Shown here: positions 61,547-64,000 of the stretch, one piece after another
Layout: each line of letters opens with the position of its first letter
Position numbering within the stretch: position 1 is the first letter of the stretch
NCBI GenBank assembly: GCA_036374835.1
Contig: DASUTB010000005.1
Span: 1-64,000 of the forward strand
DNA length: 64,000 nt
Direction: 5' to 3'
DNA from: DASUTB01 sp036374835
GTDB taxonomy: Bacteria; Actinomycetota; Actinomycetes; Jiangellales; Jiangellaceae
Made by a program: the position numbers and the translations under genes
The notes under the pieces: model-generated
What the model saw: the letters and a program-made list of their open reading frames with translations, nothing else
Database searches by the model: none
Told to the model about the DNA's origin: nothing

Positions 61547-61557
61547 TGGATAATCCA
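61547..61557 (-). promoter_or_regulatory. Palindrome in the isomerase-like gene control region
   Basis: TGGAT-A/T-ATCCA is an 11-bp palindrome just upstream of the possible small gene. It may be an operator, for example of the GntR-type regulator at 58472. Confidence 0.4.
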
Positions 61558-61694
61558 CGATATTGCCGACGTGACACGTTGAGAATGTCGGCGGCGGATT
61601 CGTTTCCATGCTGTGACATGCGGGAAAGGCTGGGCCCTGTCGTATGCCCTCGATAGGTTGATGGCGTGGTAGGAGCACCTGGGACGGGGCAAGC

Positions 61695-62513
61695 GTGAGT
61701 TCCCTCGATGAGATCGCCGCTGAGCTGTACGGCACGCCGCCGGACAAGTTCGTCGCGGCGCGCGATGAGTACGTGAAGCAGGCTCGTGCGTCCGGCGATC
61801 GCGCATTGGCCAGTGAGCTGGGCAAACTGCGGCGGCCGACGCAGGGCGCATGGCTGGTCAACCAGCTGGTACGCGACGACAACCCGGCACTGGGCGAGCT
61901 GTTCGGATTGGCCGAGGAGTACGCCGCGGCGCTGGCCGAGCGAGACCGAGACCGGCTCAAGGAGCTGACGAACCGTCGGCGTGATCTCGAGGCCCGGCTC
62001 GTGGCGCGGGCGGATGAACTCGGCGTCGAAGCGGGCGCACCACCGAGCGACGAGACGCTGGGGGAGGTGCGCGGGACGCTCGACGCCATCGTTTCGGATC
62101 CGGACGTCGCCGAGCAGGTGCGTGCCGGACGCCTCGTGAAGGCGGCGGGTGCGTCCTGGGGCCCATCACCGTCACCTCCACGCAAAGCACCGGCGCGCAA
62201 GTCTGCCGGCAAGACGCCTGCGGAGGTGAAGCCGACCGAGGACACGAAGACTACGGACGACGCCCGCGCCGCCCTCGAAGCGGAACGGGCCGCCCGTGCC
62301 GCGCGGGACCACGCTGCCGCCGAGCTCGCCGAACGCACGTCCGAGGCAGACCAGGCGAATGCCGAGTACGAACGGCTCAGCGAACGTCTTGAACAACTGC
62401 GCGCGGACGTTCAGGCGCTTGCCCAGGACGTCCGGGTCGCGCAGCAGAACGCGGCCCGCGCCGAGCGGCGGCGCGCCAATGCCGAGCGGAACCTGAGGAG
62501 ACTGGACGCGTAG
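61695..62513 (+). CDS. Coiled-coil hypothetical protein
   Basis: A 272-residue cytosolic protein with no signal peptide. The N-terminal about 150 residues are a compact helical domain (LDEIAAELYGTPPDKFVAARDEYV, GAWLVNQLVRDD). A Lys/Pro/Ala linker (about 155-185) leads to a C-terminal coiled coil (AERTSEADQANAEYERLSERLEQLRADV...). I recognise it as a conserved actinobacterial type but know no function. Start GTG 61695 has a weak GGGACGGGG upstream. Confidence 0.75.
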   Translation: MSSLDEIAAELYGTPPDKFVAARDEYVKQARASGDRALASELGKLRRPTQGAWLVNQLVRDDNPALGELFGLAEEYAAALAERDRDRLKELTNRRRDLEARLVARADELGVEAGAPPSDETLGEVRGTLDAIVSDPDVAEQVRAGRLVKAAGASWGPSPSPPRKAPARKSAGKTPAEVKPTEDTKTTDDARAALEAERAARAARDHAAAELAERTSEADQANAEYERLSERLEQLRADVQALAQDVRVAQQNAARAERRRANAERNLRRLDA

Positions 62514-62566
62514 GTGACGTAAGGTGCCGTGCCCAGCCGATCCTCCGGCCGGTTCGACGCATGTTT

Positions 62567-62602
62567 CTCACCTGATCGCCACCGACGTGGCGATCAGGTG
62601 AG
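62567..62602. terminator. Perfect 16-bp hairpin between convergent genes
   Basis: CTCACCTGATCGCCAC (62567-62582), a 4-nt loop CGAC and its exact complement (62587-62602). It lies between the coiled-coil gene and the DUF1876 gene and probably terminates both strands. Confidence 0.75.
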
Positions 62603-62637
62603 CGATCCGCCCTTACGAGCCGTCCCGGAGCGCCGCG

Positions 62638-62904
62638 TCACACGTTGAGGTGTGCCGGCTCGTGCGTCACGTCCTCGATCTCACCGGCAGCCTTGTCGAG
62701 GAGCTCGTGCACGAGGTGCGACAGCGCGCGAGCCGTCGCGATCTCCTCGCCGATCTGCGGCCTTGCCGGGTCGGAGGGGTTGCGGCGCGCGTGGCCGTTC
62801 GCGGTCAGCTCCGTACCGTCGGCGAGGTGGATCGTCGCCTTGGCGTCGGTGCGAGTGTCGTCCTCGGTGAACGTGACGGTGACCGTCCATTGTCCGGTCT
62901 TCAT
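62638..62904 (-). CDS. DUF1876-domain protein
   Basis: An 88-residue protein of the DUF1876 family, predicted to have a dsRBD-like alpha/beta fold: WTVTVTFTEDDTRTDAKATIHLADGTELTANGHARRNPSDP, then IGEEIATARALSHLVHELLDKA. Function unknown. It is common in actinobacteria and here sits between the coiled-coil gene and the baeRF-type gene. GAGGTG precedes the ATG. Confidence 0.85.
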   Translation of the reverse strand: MKTGQWTVTVTFTEDDTRTDAKATIHLADGTELTANGHARRNPSDPARPQIGEEIATARALSHLVHELLDKAAGEIEDVTHEPAHLNV

Positions 62905-63016
62905 GGTTTCTTCACCTCCGGATATCTACTTTGTGAGGCATCTACGGACTTTGGCCGGGCTGCAGGCGCCGTTTGGCCGGGGCTTCGGCGCTTAACGTGA
63001 TCATTCGAGGGGGCAC

Positions 63017-64000
63017 CTACCAGCGGAGTAGGGCGCCGATACCGTCCGTGTCGGCGAGCGGCTCGGCGGCCGAGCCGTCCAAGACCGTCACCCGGGCGCC
63101 TTCGCGCAGCGCCATGTCGATCATGCGTTCGTCAAGGCGGGGCTCAGGCTCCAACGCCTGCGGGTCGACGTCCGGCACGGTCTCGGACTCGGCGACGAGC
63201 CGGCCGTCCGGCGTTCGGTTGCCCGTCCACGCCCCGTCCGCCGACAGCAGCAGGTGCGCCACACGCCCCTCGTTCAAGGCTGCGAGTGTTCTGGACAGCC
63301 CGCACGAGCCGCCGTCACTGTTGTCGCTCATCGCGGCGTTGCGCACCCGTTCGGCCAGCCGCCCGTAGCGTGCGATGCGTGCTTTATCGAGCGGTTCGCG
63401 GACCACACCGGCAAGCTTCGTAGCCGACAGCGACGTCCCCGTGTGATGCGTCCGGACGACGTCCGCGCCGAGGTGCTCGGGGATGGTCTCGGCCACGGCG
63501 TGCACGTTCTTGGGGTCGCCCGCGATCACGACACATTCCCAGCCGAACTCGCGCGCATGGTCGGCGACGCGCGGACCGAGCGTGTGCAGGTATTGGAGCA
63601 GCCGATCCTCTTCCCGCTTGTCGAACAGGTCGTGATGCGAGGCGCTGCTGTGATGCGTCGTCGTCGGGGTGGCGTGGCCCTTTCCGGTTAGCTCGCGCCG
63701 GTCGGCGAGGTCCTCCGGATGTGCGATCGTCGCCACCTCGGTCACCGAACCCATGCGTATGTCCACGAGACGGACTTCGTGCGCGCCGACGGCGACGCAT
63801 CCGGCCGGCGGGGCGGCACTCCACGCTGTCAGCAGCGGTCGCAGCGCGGGGCGAGGTCCCATCTCCACCTGATCCGACAACGGCATCTGAACGGTCAGCC
63901 TTTCGACATGACCGTTGCTGAGCGTTGCGAACATGGCCCTACCGCGGCCCGGTGCGCGGGCGTCCAGCACCGCTTCGACGTCCTGGTTCAGCTCGTTGAG
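63017..64000 (-). CDS. Bacterial archaeo-eukaryotic release-factor-like protein (baeRF), 5' end outside the window
   Basis: At least 327 residues; the frame is open to the edge (LNELNQDVEAVLDARAPGRGRAMFA), so the true start is beyond 64000. It shows the eRF1-like layout: an N-terminal beta domain, the LADRRELTGKGHATPTT linker, then an RNase-H-like middle domain (ARDFGWECVVIAGDP-like segment) and a C-terminal L7Ae-like domain (LNEGRVAHLLLSADG, DMALREGARVTVLDG). Such proteins are thought to act in ribosome rescue or stress; the role here is untested. The C-terminus lacks the GGQ loop of true release factors. Confidence 0.75.
   Translation of the reverse strand, partial: LNELNQDVEAVLDARAPGRGRAMFATLSNGHVERLTVQMPLSDQVEMGPRPALRPLLTAWSAAPPAGCVAVGAHEVRLVDIRMGSVTEVATIAHPEDLADRRELTGKGHATPTTTHHSSASHHDLFDKREEDRLLQYLHTLGPRVADHAREFGWECVVIAGDPKNVHAVAETIPEHLGADVVRTHHTGTSLSATKLAGVVREPLDKARIARYGRLAERVRNAAMSDNSDGGSCGLSRTLAALNEGRVAHLLLSADGAWTGNRTPDGRLVAESETVPDVDPQALEPEPRLDERMIDMALREGARVTVLDGSAAEPLADTDGIGALLRW

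Noticed and set aside
61307..61582. A 91-codon plus-strand frame upstream of the coiled-coil gene
   Set aside because: Antisense to the better-supported minus-strand small gene, with no ribosome-binding site and poor codon pattern.

Overview
The window is about 70% GC chromosomal DNA from a free-living high-GC actinobacterium. The signs are GTG-rich starts, F420/PPOX-type and DUF1876 proteins, a branched-chain-type 2-oxoacid dehydrogenase, LAAC lipoproteins with acidic linkers, and many genes that seem leaderless (a TANNNT -10 box 5-9 nt before the start codon). I cannot name the genus. There is no transposase, integrase, phage gene or CRISPR array.

Layout. 1-5.4 kb: partial VanZ-like protein, HisC/Pat-type aminotransferase, an ArsR-type regulator with its MFS exporter, a glutathionyl-hydroquinone-reductase-like protein and a CDF metal exporter. 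5.5-9.1 kb: E1alpha, E1beta and E2 of a 2-oxoacid dehydrogenase, then mscL. 9.7-15.6 kb: thiolase, PaaH, PaaI and PaaN (phenylacetate / beta-oxidation steps) with a VapBC module inserted. 15.7-22.8 kb: LacI-type regulator, a CUT1 sugar importer of AglEFG type behind a clear LacI-style operator, and an S9 peptidase. 22.9-36.8 kb: CsoR, a PPOX protein, then a large betaine locus: OpuC-type importer, a nitrilase-family amidohydrolase, sarcosine oxidase soxBDAG, an IclR regulator, a further FAD amine oxidase and a BHMT-type methyltransferase. Together these could import glycine betaine and demethylate it stepwise to glycine.

36.8-45 kb: acyl-CoA dehydrogenase under a doubled operator, an NmrA-like protein, a ThrE-type exporter, tRNA-Lys(TTT), a small island with a HigBA-like and a VapBC module, and citrate synthase. 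44.8-55.3 kb: MFS protein, two methyltransferases, a TPR-LuxR regulator, a secreted alpha/beta hydrolase, small proteins and a two-component system beside a small secreted protein. 55.4-61.5 kb: a ribose-type sugar importer (Tat lipoprotein, permease, single-domain ATPase), a GntR/FadR regulator, a Gfo/Idh/MocA oxidoreductase and, convergent to it, a full-length xylose-isomerase homologue. 61.7-64 kb: a coiled-coil protein, DUF1876 and a partial bacterial release-factor-like (baeRF) protein.

The most unusual item is the xylose-isomerase homologue at 60184-61305. It keeps the family fold and catalytic His, but has lost nearly every metal ligand, the substrate-pocket Trp/Phe residues and the metal-loop Asp pair, while the reading frame is intact. 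It looks like a maintained pseudoenzyme or a metal-free new function inside an uncharacterised sugar locus.
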